DNA of 5,108 nt from Spirochaetaceae bacterium (GTDB taxonomy: Bacteria > Spirochaetota > Spirochaetia > Treponematales > Breznakiellaceae). Positions 1 through 4,986 of this stretch are shown here, piece after piece. Location: the NCBI GenBank assembly GCA_031258615.1, contig JAIRMP010000084.1, positions 1-5,108 of the forward strand, in the 5' to 3' direction. The notes beneath the pieces are model-generated. The model searched no databases. It had not been told where the DNA came from and worked only from the letters and a program-made list of their open reading frames with translations. A program made the position numbers and the translations under genes. The stretch's first letter is position 1, and each line of letters begins with the position of its first letter.

Positions 1-18
1 CCTGCGGGGGGTAGCGGA

Positions 19-62
19 AATCGGCGGAATGGAGGGGCTTTTAGCCCCGAAATGAGCCGATT
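19..62. repeat. Two-tier stem-loop
   Basis: AATCGGC (19-25) pairs with GCCGATT (56-62), and inside it GGGGCT (34-39) pairs with AGCCCC (43-48) around a TTT loop. Both stems are exact. This is the first in a run of hairpins that fills the left end of the window. No gene is visible here on either strand, and no T-tract follows, so a simple terminator is not supported. Confidence 0.6.
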
Positions 63-66
63 GGGA

Positions 67-97
67 GCGAAGGGGGGCGGTAACCCCCTTTATTCGC
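67..97. repeat. Stem-loop with a bulge
   Basis: GCGAAGGGGG (67-76) pairs with CCCCC (84-88) and then TTCGC (93-97), with TTTA (89-92) bulged out. The loop is seven bases. It directly follows the first stem-loop. Its role is unknown. Confidence 0.5.
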
Positions 98-101
98 AAG
101 T

Positions 102-130
102 GGGGTCTAATACCCCGCCGCTTGCGGCGG
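102..130. repeat. Double GC-rich hairpin, REP-like
   Basis: GGGGT (102-106) pairs with ACCCC (112-116), and CCGCCGC (115-121) pairs with GCGGCGG (124-130) around a two-base TT loop. The two stems share bases 115-116, so they compete at the join. Tight loops and high G+C resemble repetitive extragenic palindromes. Whether copies exist elsewhere in the genome cannot be judged from this window. Confidence 0.55.
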
Positions 131-164
131 TTAAAATTTGTAACAGTAACAAAAAATGGTAGTA

Positions 165-210
165 GATGACTCAACGCTACGCGTTGAGTCATCAAGCGCA
201 AAGCGCTTGA
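165..210. repeat. Back-to-back perfect hairpins
   Basis: GATGACTCAACGC (165-177) and its exact reverse complement (181-193) enclose a TAC loop. Sharing two bases with it, TCAAGCGC (192-199) and GCGCTTGA (203-210) enclose an AAA loop. Both stems are perfect and the loops are three bases. An open frame on the plus strand (156-356) passes through these palindromes, but it has no ribosome binding site and looks accidental. Confidence 0.7.
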
Positions 211-230
211 TCCAATTTCCGCAACCGATC

Positions 231-343
231 GAGCCTCCCCGCCGTTCTATGAGTGATACCTCGCCTACCCTTCCTTATAGGGTTAAGCAGGCGGCAAAGC
301 GTCAGGCAAAACAGCTTGACGCTGTTTTGTGGCGGGGAGGCTC
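231..343. repeat. 113-bp unit with 13-bp terminal inverted repeats
   Basis: GAGCCTCCCCGCC (231-243) is the exact reverse complement of GGCGGGGAGGCTC (331-343). Between them lie one hairpin at 262-293 (CGCCT and ACCCT pairing with AGGGT and AGGCG) and two overlapping alternative hairpins at 298-329. ACCGAT occurs just outside both ends (224-229 and 347-352) but not directly adjacent to the arms, so target duplication is not proven. The unit abuts the truncated 5' end of the PIN-domain fragment. It could be a small non-autonomous element, a folded recombination site, or a structured RNA; the sequence does not decide. Confidence 0.5.
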
Positions 344-658
344 ATTACCGATTTAATATATACCAATGCAATTTGTACAAATGATATTATTTTGACGGAA
401 TTATTGCCGTCTATAATTTATAAAAAAGAAAATGAATTAGCGGATTTGTTAAATAGTCTAAGAATAAATATATTAATAATAGATTGGCAGGAAATACGAA
501 ATATACAAATATTAAATTTAAAACATGGAAATAATAATATCGGGATATCCGACATAATAATAATACAAAATTGTATACAAAATGAATTAAAATTAATAAC
601 AAATGATAAACATTTTGGAATAATGACAAAATATATCCCATTAAAATTATACACATAA
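329..658 (+). pseudogene. N-terminally truncated PIN-domain (VapC-like) RNase
   Basis: The frame opens after a TGA at 317-319 with a GTG inside the hairpin unit and has no ribosome binding site. From about residue 8 onward it matches the PIN fold. An acidic residue lies in TNDIILTELLP (E about 24), a second in GISDIII (D about 75), and a third in LITNDKHFG (D about 93). PIN proteins are usually about 130 residues and start with a strand ending in a catalytic Asp; that first part, roughly 30 residues, is missing here. Intact relatives are metal-dependent RNases, commonly the toxin of a VapBC pair, and no antitoxin gene is visible. G+C is about 20% (48 of 240 bases at 421-660), far below serS downstream, which points to foreign origin. 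It is probably an inactive remnant. An expressed short form cannot be excluded but would lack a key metal ligand. Confidence 0.65.
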
Positions 659-663
659 AGCAG

Positions 664-777
664 CACCACTTCGCATAACAGGTCTGTTTACGCTGCGCCC
701 GCCGTTGGCGCTTGTCCCGCAGACCGTCTGGCCTCTTTGAAGGTGGTGTGTGAAACCCGCCGCCCTGCTTGTTATCG
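664..777. other. Possible integron attC-like recombination site
   Basis: This is the only sequence between the PIN remnant and serS, and it is folded throughout. CACCAC (664-669) pairs with GTGGTG (743-748). GGTCTG (681-686) pairs with CAGACC (720-725). GCGCC (695-699) pairs with GGCGC (706-710). ATAACA (675-680) near the left end is complementary to TGTTAT (770-775) near the right end, in the way the outer R boxes of an attC site pair. The G+C shift right after the stop codon of a small AT-rich gene fits a gene-cassette border. However, the ends do not match the canonical RYYYAAC/GTTRRRY boxes well, and no integrase gene is in view. Confidence 0.35.
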
Positions 778-805
778 AGAACCGTTAATTGCTAGACTAA
801 TTACC

Positions 806-2083
806 ATGTTAGATTATCGTTTTATTGTAGAGAATCTTCCGGCGGTCAAGAAGAACATTACCGACAGGTTTGTGACGGCTGACGCCGACAAGGTGGCGCG
901 GCTCTATAACCGCAGAACCGGACTTACCACAGAGCTTCAGGCCCTACAGCATCAGCGGAATGCCAATGCCCAGGCAATGAAGGCCCAGGGTACGGATCAG
1001 GCGCGGCGGCAGACGCTCATAGATGAAGGGAAAAAGCTCAAAGAGGATATAGCAGCTATGGAAGCGGAGCTTTCCAGCGCGGAGCGGGAGCTTGAAGCCG
1101 AGGCGCGTCTTATCCCCAATATGGCTCACCCCGACGCGCCGGTTGGCAAAGAGGACAAGGACAACCTGGAAGTTAAGCGGGTTGGCGAGCCTGTCAAATT
1201 CAGCTTTGAAAGCGCGGATCATATAAAGCTTGGGCAGGACCTGGATATTATTGATTTTGATTCGGCAACCAAAGTTTCCGGGACAAAATTCTATTACCTG
1301 AAAAATGAAGGCGTCTTTCTGGAATTGGGCCTGACACGTTTTGCCCTAGATATTCTACAGAAACGTGGGTTTACCCCGTTTATTACGCCGGATATTGCGC
1401 GCGAGGAGATACTTGAAGGCATAGGTTTTAATCCCAGGGGAGCGGAGAGCAATGTGTATACCATTGAGGGAGAGAAATCGTGCCTTGTGGGTACGGCAGA
1501 GATCACGCTGGGCGGTTACTACTCGAACACGATCATTGCCAGGGACAAACTTCCCCTGCGTATGGCGGGCCTTTCCCATTGTTTCCGCCGTGAAGCCGGC
1601 GCCGCCGGTCAGTTCTCCAAGGGTCTTTACCGCGTACACCAGTTTACCAAGGTAGAAATGTTTGTGTACTGTCTGCCTGAAGAGTCCGACGCCTTCCATC
1701 AGGAACTTCGTTCTATAGAGGAGGAGATTTTCTCAACGCTGGAGATACCTTTCCGCGTGGTGGATACCTGTACCGGCGATTTGGGCGCGCCGGCCTACCG
1801 CAAGTGGGACCTTGAAGCCTGGATGCCGGGGCGTAACGGCGGCGAATGGGGCGAGGTTACCTCAACCTCGAACTGTACCGATTACCAGGCCCGCAGGCTA
1901 AATATCAAATACAGGGATGATGACGGCAAGAACCACTTTGTCCACATGCTTAACGGAACGGCCATTGCTATTTCGCGGGCCATTATCGCCGTGCTCGAGA
2001 ACTTCCAGCAGGCGGACGGCTCCGTGCGTATCCCGGAGGCCCTTGTTCCCTACTGCGGGTTTGACAGAATTGCAAAAAAATAA
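806..2083 (+). CDS. serS: Seryl-tRNA synthetase
   Basis: Class II aminoacyl-tRNA synthetase of the cytoplasm. It activates serine with ATP and charges tRNA-Ser (and tRNA-Sec where present). The 425-residue product has normal family length. Residues about 27-105 are the charged, heptad-rich antiparallel coiled coil that grips the long variable arm of tRNA-Ser. The catalytic core has the serine-binding TAE loop (T230-E232), motif 2 with FRRE (260-263) and RVHQFTKVE (276-284), the EVTSTSN serine/ATP-site segment (350-356; relatives usually have Cys where T354 stands), and motif 3 NGTAIAISR (383-391) through E398. The frame is open back to 737, but those 23 extra codons lie in the attC-like region and do not resemble the family. 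MLDYRFIVENLPAV at 806 is the standard N-terminus. No strong ribosome binding site precedes it. The gene appears monocistronic: 290 bp of spacer follow. Confidence 0.97.
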   Translation: MLDYRFIVENLPAVKKNITDRFVTADADKVARLYNRRTGLTTELQALQHQRNANAQAMKAQGTDQARRQTLIDEGKKLKEDIAAMEAELSSAERELEAEARLIPNMAHPDAPVGKEDKDNLEVKRVGEPVKFSFESADHIKLGQDLDIIDFDSATKVSGTKFYYLKNEGVFLELGLTRFALDILQKRGFTPFITPDIAREEILEGIGFNPRGAESNVYTIEGEKSCLVGTAEITLGGYYSNTIIARDKLPLRMAGLSHCFRREAGAAGQFSKGLYRVHQFTKVEMFVYCLPEESDAFHQELRSIEEEIFSTLEIPFRVVDTCTGDLGAPAYRKWDLEAWMPGRNGGEWGEVTSTSNCTDYQARRLNIKYRDDDGKNHFVHMLNGTAIAISRAIIAVLENFQQADGSVRIPEALVPYCGFDRIAKK

Positions 2084-2153
2084 TTAGTGGGGCATTTCAT
2101 TATCCCAGGCGCTGCTATATCCCGGCACGATTAAACTTTTGAATTTGGGCGCA

Positions 2154-2171
2154 TCCGGCGCAAGCGCCGGA
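2154..2171. repeat. Perfect 8-bp hairpin downstream of serS
   Basis: TCCGGCGC (2154-2161) and GCGCCGGA (2164-2171) pair around AA. It lies about 70 bp past the serS stop and could help end transcription, but only TTTT (2178-2181) within a GC-rich context follows, not a clean T-tract. Its tight-loop form is the same as that of the hairpins at the left end of the window. Confidence 0.5.
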
Positions 2172-2202
2172 CCGGGCTTTTCGGGGTTTCGCTATCGCTC
2201 CA

Positions 2203-2221
2203 TCCTTTGCTTCGCAAAGGA
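2203..2221. repeat. Perfect 8-bp hairpin in the serS-hemerythrin spacer
   Basis: TCCTTTGC (2203-2210) and GCAAAGGA (2214-2221) pair around TTC. It begins 31 bp after the preceding hairpin. Together they make up most of a short GC-rich block (about 2148-2250) unlike the flanking, AT-richer spacer. This block may be a dispersed intergenic repeat. A minus-strand open frame across it (2131-2316) looks accidental. Confidence 0.5.
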
Positions 2222-2243
2222 CGCTTCGCGCCCCTACAATCCC

Positions 2244-2270
2244 TTGCGCGTAAATTCTTGACCCGCGCAA
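2244..2270. repeat. Inverted repeat enclosing a -35-like box
   Basis: TTGCGCG (2244-2250) is the exact reverse complement of CGCGCAA (2264-2270), separated by 13 bases that contain TTGACC (2258-2263). The placement over a candidate promoter upstream of the hemerythrin gene would suit an operator. It may equally be the last palindrome of the spacer's hairpin block. Confidence 0.35.
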
Positions 2271-2284
2271 ACTCCTGATATGAT
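2258..2284 (+). promoter_or_regulatory. Candidate promoter for the hemerythrin gene
   Basis: TTGACC (2258-2263, 5 of 6 to the sigma-70 -35 consensus) and TATGAT (2279-2284, 5 of 6 to the -10) are separated by 15 bases, shorter than the usual 16-18. A second option nearer the gene is TTGAGC (2302-2307) with TACACT (2325-2330) and an ideal 17-base spacer but weaker boxes. Either would give a leader of roughly 35-85 bases before the start at 2374. Confidence 0.35.
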
Positions 2285-2373
2285 GTGCTTGCCACGCTAT
2301 CTTGAGCTAAAGGCACCCGTACTGTACACTCTTAAAATGCAAGTTTAAATTATTCGCTTGCTAAGGAGGTTGT

Positions 2374-2790
2374 ATGAAATACATTTGGGACGGCAGTTTG
2401 GAAACCGGCGTTGAAGTGATAGACACACAGCATAAACAGTTGTTTGATGCTATAAACATGCTGCTGGAAACCTGTAGCGCGGGGAAGGGAGTTGAAGAAA
2501 TTAAAAAGAGCATTGATTTTCTTAATGACTACACGATTAAACATTTCTTTGAAGAAGAACGGATACAGCAAAAATACCATTACCCCGAATATCCGGAGCA
2601 TAAACAGTACCATGACGCTTTTAAGGCTACTGTACGGGAACTGACTCACCGTTTGATACTGAAGGGCGCCACGGAAGAGCTTGTAAACGAAGTTCATTCC
2701 AGCGTTGGCAATTGGCTTGTGAGTCACATAAGGGTACAGGATTTCAAGCTTGCAAGGTACATCAAAACGAAGGACGCTGTCTCCGTCTGA
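2374..2790 (+). CDS. Bacteriohemerythrin
   Basis: A single-domain, soluble, four-helix-bundle protein of 138 residues, the usual size for bacterial hemerythrins. All seven expected ligands of the non-haem di-iron site are visible: H20 in DTQHKQLF, H57 and E61 in IKHFFEEE, H76 and H80 in PEHKQYH, and H118 and D123 in SHIRVQD. The W5 and VIDTQH context at the N-terminus is also typical. The family binds O2 reversibly; proposed roles are oxygen storage, delivery, sensing or scavenging in microaerophilic and anaerobic bacteria. There is no signal peptide or extra signalling domain, so it is cytoplasmic. A strong ribosome binding site, AAGGAGG (2363-2369), lies 4 bases before the ATG and fixes the start. 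amrS follows after about 60 bp on the same strand, so the two could be co-transcribed. Confidence 0.95.
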   Translation: MKYIWDGSLETGVEVIDTQHKQLFDAINMLLETCSAGKGVEEIKKSIDFLNDYTIKHFFEEERIQQKYHYPEYPEHKQYHDAFKATVRELTHRLILKGATEELVNEVHSSVGNWLVSHIRVQDFKLARYIKTKDAVSV

Positions 2791-2819
2791 CGGCTTTTGT
2801 CCGCGTTGCGCCGGTTTTT
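2791..2819 (+). terminator. Weak candidate terminator after hemerythrin
   Basis: CGGC (2791-2794) can pair with GCCG (2810-2813), with CGC/GCG (2803-2805 and 2808-2810) as an alternative inner stem, followed by TTTTT (2815-2819). The stem is short and the loop large, so termination would be partial at best. A second run of nine T follows at 2832-2840. Confidence 0.22.
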
Positions 2820-2852
2820 CCGCTGCTGTGATTTTTTTTTGGGGCAGTTACT

Positions 2853-3857
2853 CTGAATTTCTTTGAGCGGGACTCAACCGAGCAGCCTGACAAGGGGGTA
2901 CGGTGCCGTCTATGCCCGCACCGGTGTACGCTTCGTAACGGGGCGGCGGGTATCTGCATGGTGCGTTCAGGTGAGAACGGCGGCAGCCTGCCTTTCTATG
3001 GCCGTGTAAGTTCGATCGCTATCGACCCTATAGAGAAGAAGCCTCTGTTCCACTACCGGCCAGGCCAAGTCATCCTGTCGGTGGGTTTTGTCGGCTGTAA
3101 CCTGCGTTGTCCATTCTGTCAGAATTGGCAAATCTCACAAACAACAGATGCAGCCTTCTCCGTTGTTTCGCCGGAAGAGCTTGTTGCAAAGGCCGGCGAA
3201 CTGGGCATGAAACAGATTGCGTACACGTATTCCGAACCCCTTGTTCACGCGGAATATTTAATAAACTGCATGACACTTGCCCGTTCACGCGGCATAGCCA
3301 ACGTGCTTGTAACGAATGGATGCGTAAACGAGGACGCCGCCGCTGAAATTATTACGCTTGCTGATGCGGCAAATATCGACTTAAAATGTTTTTCACCGTA
3401 CAACTACAAAAACATCCTTGGCGGTTCGCTTCCCGCTGTAAAAGACTTTATTAAAGCGGCGGCGGCCAATATTCATACGGAAGTAACAACGCTGATAGTC
3501 CCTGATTTTAACGATAGCGCTGGGGAAATAGATTCGTGTATTGATTTTATAGCGTCCGTATCGAACGAAATTCCCTGGCATATCAGCGCCTACCACCCGG
3601 CCTATAAATTAAAGTCCCCGCCCACGAATGCGGAAACTGTTCTGGACATAAAGAGACGGGCCGGGCAAAAATTGCTATACTGCTATACAGGCAATATATG
3701 GAACGATGAAAATAATACGGTTTGTTTAAACTGCGGCTCCGTCTTGATACGGCGAAACGGTTATGCGGTAAAAACACCCGGTTTGGCCCAAAAATCCGAA
3801 AACGACGGTAAATATTGCTGTAGACAGTGTGGAACCGCGCTACCGGTAAGGTATTAG
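2853..3857 (+). CDS. amrS: AmmeMemoRadiSam system radical SAM enzyme AmrS
   Basis: A cytoplasmic radical SAM protein related to pyruvate formate-lyase activating enzymes. It usually occurs with AmrA (AMMECR1-like) and AmrB (Memo-like), and the family's reaction is not one I can state. Counting from the CTG at 2853 (334 residues), an N-terminal Cys motif VRCRLCPHRC (C18, C21, C25) plus C35 in AAGIC comes first. Then come AIDPIEKKPLFHY (about 56-68), the 4Fe-4S cluster motif CNLRCPFC (C82, C86, C89), the barrel, and a C-terminal zinc-ribbon-like pair of CxxC motifs (C291/C294 and C323/C326). The first ATG (2958) falls just after C35 and would delete the conserved N-terminus. In frame from the TGA at 2829 to 2958 the only usable start-like codon is CTG 2853, with GGGG eight bases upstream. 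An alternative is a one-base error or slip in T9 (2832-2840) linking to GTG 2828. Product identity is firm; the start is not. AmrA and AmrB genes are not in the window. Confidence 0.9.
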   Translation: MNFFERDSTEQPDKGVRCRLCPHRCTLRNGAAGICMVRSGENGGSLPFYGRVSSIAIDPIEKKPLFHYRPGQVILSVGFVGCNLRCPFCQNWQISQTTDAAFSVVSPEELVAKAGELGMKQIAYTYSEPLVHAEYLINCMTLARSRGIANVLVTNGCVNEDAAAEIITLADAANIDLKCFSPYNYKNILGGSLPAVKDFIKAAAANIHTEVTTLIVPDFNDSAGEIDSCIDFIASVSNEIPWHISAYHPAYKLKSPPTNAETVLDIKRRAGQKLLYCYTGNIWNDENNTVCLNCGSVLIRRNGYAVKTPGLAQKSENDGKYCCRQCGTALPVRY

Positions 3858-3860
3858 GAG
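3856..3860 (+). promoter_or_regulatory. Ribosome binding site deciding the start at 3866
   Basis: AGGAG overlaps the amrS stop codon and lies five bases before ATG 3866. It favours that start over the in-frame ATG at 3827, which lies inside amrS and has no such site. It implies translational coupling with amrS. Confidence 0.7.
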
Positions 3861-3865
3861 ATTCT

Positions 3866-4294
3866 ATGAGAAATGATTTTTTGATAAACGCTACGGAATC
3901 TATGCGGACTTACGCGTCAACGGTAGCCGGCATTTTAAGCAGGTATCCTGATTTTTCCTCCAAAAAAAATTTTAACGCCGTAGATGCGCTGGAAGTAAAA
4001 TGTTTTGCGGACGGTGAGATGGAAGTTGAAACATCAACATCGCTGCGCGGTTGCCGTAGAAGTTTGCGCCACAATCGCTACGCGCTTGCTTACCGCAAAC
4101 TCCTAGCGTTGTTGTGGAGGGTAGAAGGGCGGGGCGCTAACAGACGAGCCAGTCCCCCAACGTCCTCTTTTCCGTGTCAAAGACCACGCCCACCTTTACC
4201 ACGCGCCGGCTGTCCGCCTCGTAAGGGACATGATAGCCCTTCTCCTCTATCTGCCTTAGCGCATCCTCCGCTGTCCCGGCGCTGTCCAGCTTGA
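3866..4294 (+). pseudogene. 5' fragment of an unrecognised gene downstream of amrS
   Basis: It begins 8 nt after the amrS stop with a good ribosome binding site, so the original gene was probably in the amrS operon. The first 56 or so residues (MRNDFLINATESMRTYAST onward, ending near GEMEVETS) look like a normal soluble, helical N-terminus, with bases and codons like amrS. From about 4035 the frame enters a palindromic repeat and then, from 4137, DNA that encodes a nuclease domain on the other strand. There the translation turns into Pro/Arg-rich, low-complexity sequence up to the stop at 4294. I read this as a gene cut at about 4034. I do not recognise the family: it does not look like the start of AmrA or AmrB to me, although either would be a natural neighbour. 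Confidence 0.5.
4035..4114. repeat. 80-bp imperfect palindrome at a gene break
   Basis: CAACATCGCT (4035-4044) pairs with AGCGTTGTTG (4105-4114) with one mismatch, and AGTTTGCG (4061-4068) pairs exactly with CGCAAACT (4094-4101) around a 25-base loop. It sits where the recognisable part of the gene downstream of amrS ends and just before the convergent nuclease fragment. This fits a dispersed repeat or small mobile element at a rearrangement point. No transposase is encoded. Confidence 0.5.
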
Positions 4295-4553
4295 ACTCGA
4301 ATATGTACACCGCCTCCCTCGTCTTTACCACGGCGTCAACACGCCCGCTCGCCGTCCTTACCTCTGACCCCACAAACCGTCCCAACAACGTGAACACCAC
4401 ATAAAATATCGTCTGGTAGTAACTTTCCCCCTTCGCAAAGTATAAATCGTACGGAATTGCCGCGAAAAATGACCTTAACTGCGTTAAAAATGTGTCCGCG
4501 TCCCCCGCGTTCAGCACCCGTGTAAATGTCAGCGCGTTAAACCCTCCCGACAT
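4137..4553 (-). pseudogene. C-terminal PD-(D/E)XK nuclease domain of an AAA-ATPase-like protein
   Basis: The native part (about 4137-4541) matches the C-terminal domain of the large family that combines an N-terminal AAA-ATPase-like domain with a PD-(D/E)XK nuclease-fold domain. Visible marks are FFAAIPYDL, YYQTIFYVVF, the GRVDAVV segment with a likely catalytic Asp, YIFEFKL with the ExK pair, the helix AEDALRQIEEKGY, and the ending GVVFDTEKRTLGDWLVC. Whole proteins are about 500 residues; only about 135 remain here, and the entire ATPase half is missing. The frame is open back to 4595, but the upstream codons belong to the neighbouring CsgG-like gene read in another phase. An ATG at 4553 has no ribosome binding site. 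The nuclease residues are intact, but the fragment is probably not translated. The family's biological role is unsettled. Confidence 0.75.
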
Positions 4554-4905
4554 ACCGGTTGAGCGCCTGGGTAAACTCCCCAATGGCCGCATCATAAGCC
4601 TGCTGGAGAAGATAATTCATGCCCTGGTCAAAGGCGGACATGGCGGCTATAGGCGCGGCGTTTTTCATCAGGCTCCGTACCATGCTGTCGTCCCGAACAT
4701 TCAGCCGGACTACGCTCACCACCCGCGCCGTCTCTAAGTTGATAGCCGAAAACCGCCAGCGGTAGCTGTCGCCAAACGGGATAAACTGTCCGGTAACGAC
4801 ACGGTTCGCGCCCAGGAATTGGCCTATAGCTTGGGCGGTTTCGCCGCTCACGTCCCCTGACATCTGGAAATTGAGTTCCTCGCGTACCTTGTCTAAATTT
4901 CGGCT
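4537..4905 (-). pseudogene. CsgG-like (LpoB-type) domain with a TPR start, cut at both ends
   Basis: The minus-strand frame reads SRNLDKVREELNFQ, then MSGDVSGETAQAIGQ, LGANRVVTGQF, YRWRFSAINLETARVV and a downstream helix. This is the pattern of CsgG/LpoB-like penicillin-binding-protein activator domains, periplasmic or lipoprotein-linked in intact relatives. It continues into the first helices of a TPR repeat (FDQGMNYLLQQAYDAAIGEFTQALNRY), a combination I associate with spirochaetes. Homology begins abruptly near 4905. The expected signal sequence and the strand before SRNLD are absent, and the frame closes at a TGA (4924-4926). At the other end it runs out at about 4552 into the nuclease fragment in a different phase, stopping at 4537. 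ATG 4863 is an internal Met of the domain, not a credible start. It is most likely a dead fragment. Confidence 0.65.
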
Positions 4906-4986
4906 AGGTTTTGTTTTGAGGCATCACGTCTCTTTCTTTTCCTCCGGCAGAAACTTTACACCGGCGCAGGGGTTCTCTTTGATAAT

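Noticed and set aside
1..343. CRISPR array or tandem repeat
   Set aside because: The hairpins differ in sequence and spacing, so there is no repeated unit with regular spacers.
156..356. Plus-strand 66-residue open frame
   Set aside because: It runs through perfect hairpins and half of the inverted-repeat unit, has no ribosome binding site, and its translation is explained by the palindromes.
411..669. Minus-strand hydrophobic frames opposite the PIN remnant
   Set aside because: They are antisense to AT-rich coding DNA, which automatically yields Ile/Leu/Phe-rich, membrane-like translations. The plus frame has the family motifs.
737..805. 23-residue N-terminal extension of seryl-tRNA synthetase
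   Set aside because: The extension lies in the folded attC-like segment and has no likeness to the family. The standard N-terminus begins at 806.
2131..2316. Minus-strand 61-residue frame between serS and hemerythrin
   Set aside because: It spans three inverted repeats, is basic and low in complexity, and has no ribosome binding site, so it is more likely repeat DNA than a gene.
2084..2373. Riboswitch or T-box leader in the long spacer
   Set aside because: I could find no T-box motif, specifier arrangement or known riboswitch core, only separate short palindromes.
2958..3857. amrS starting at ATG 2958
   Set aside because: This start would remove the in-frame N-terminal Cys motif, and no ribosome binding site precedes it.
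4492..4737. Plus-strand frame across the fusion junction
   Set aside because: It is antisense to recognisable CsgG-like and nuclease domains and has no family features of its own.
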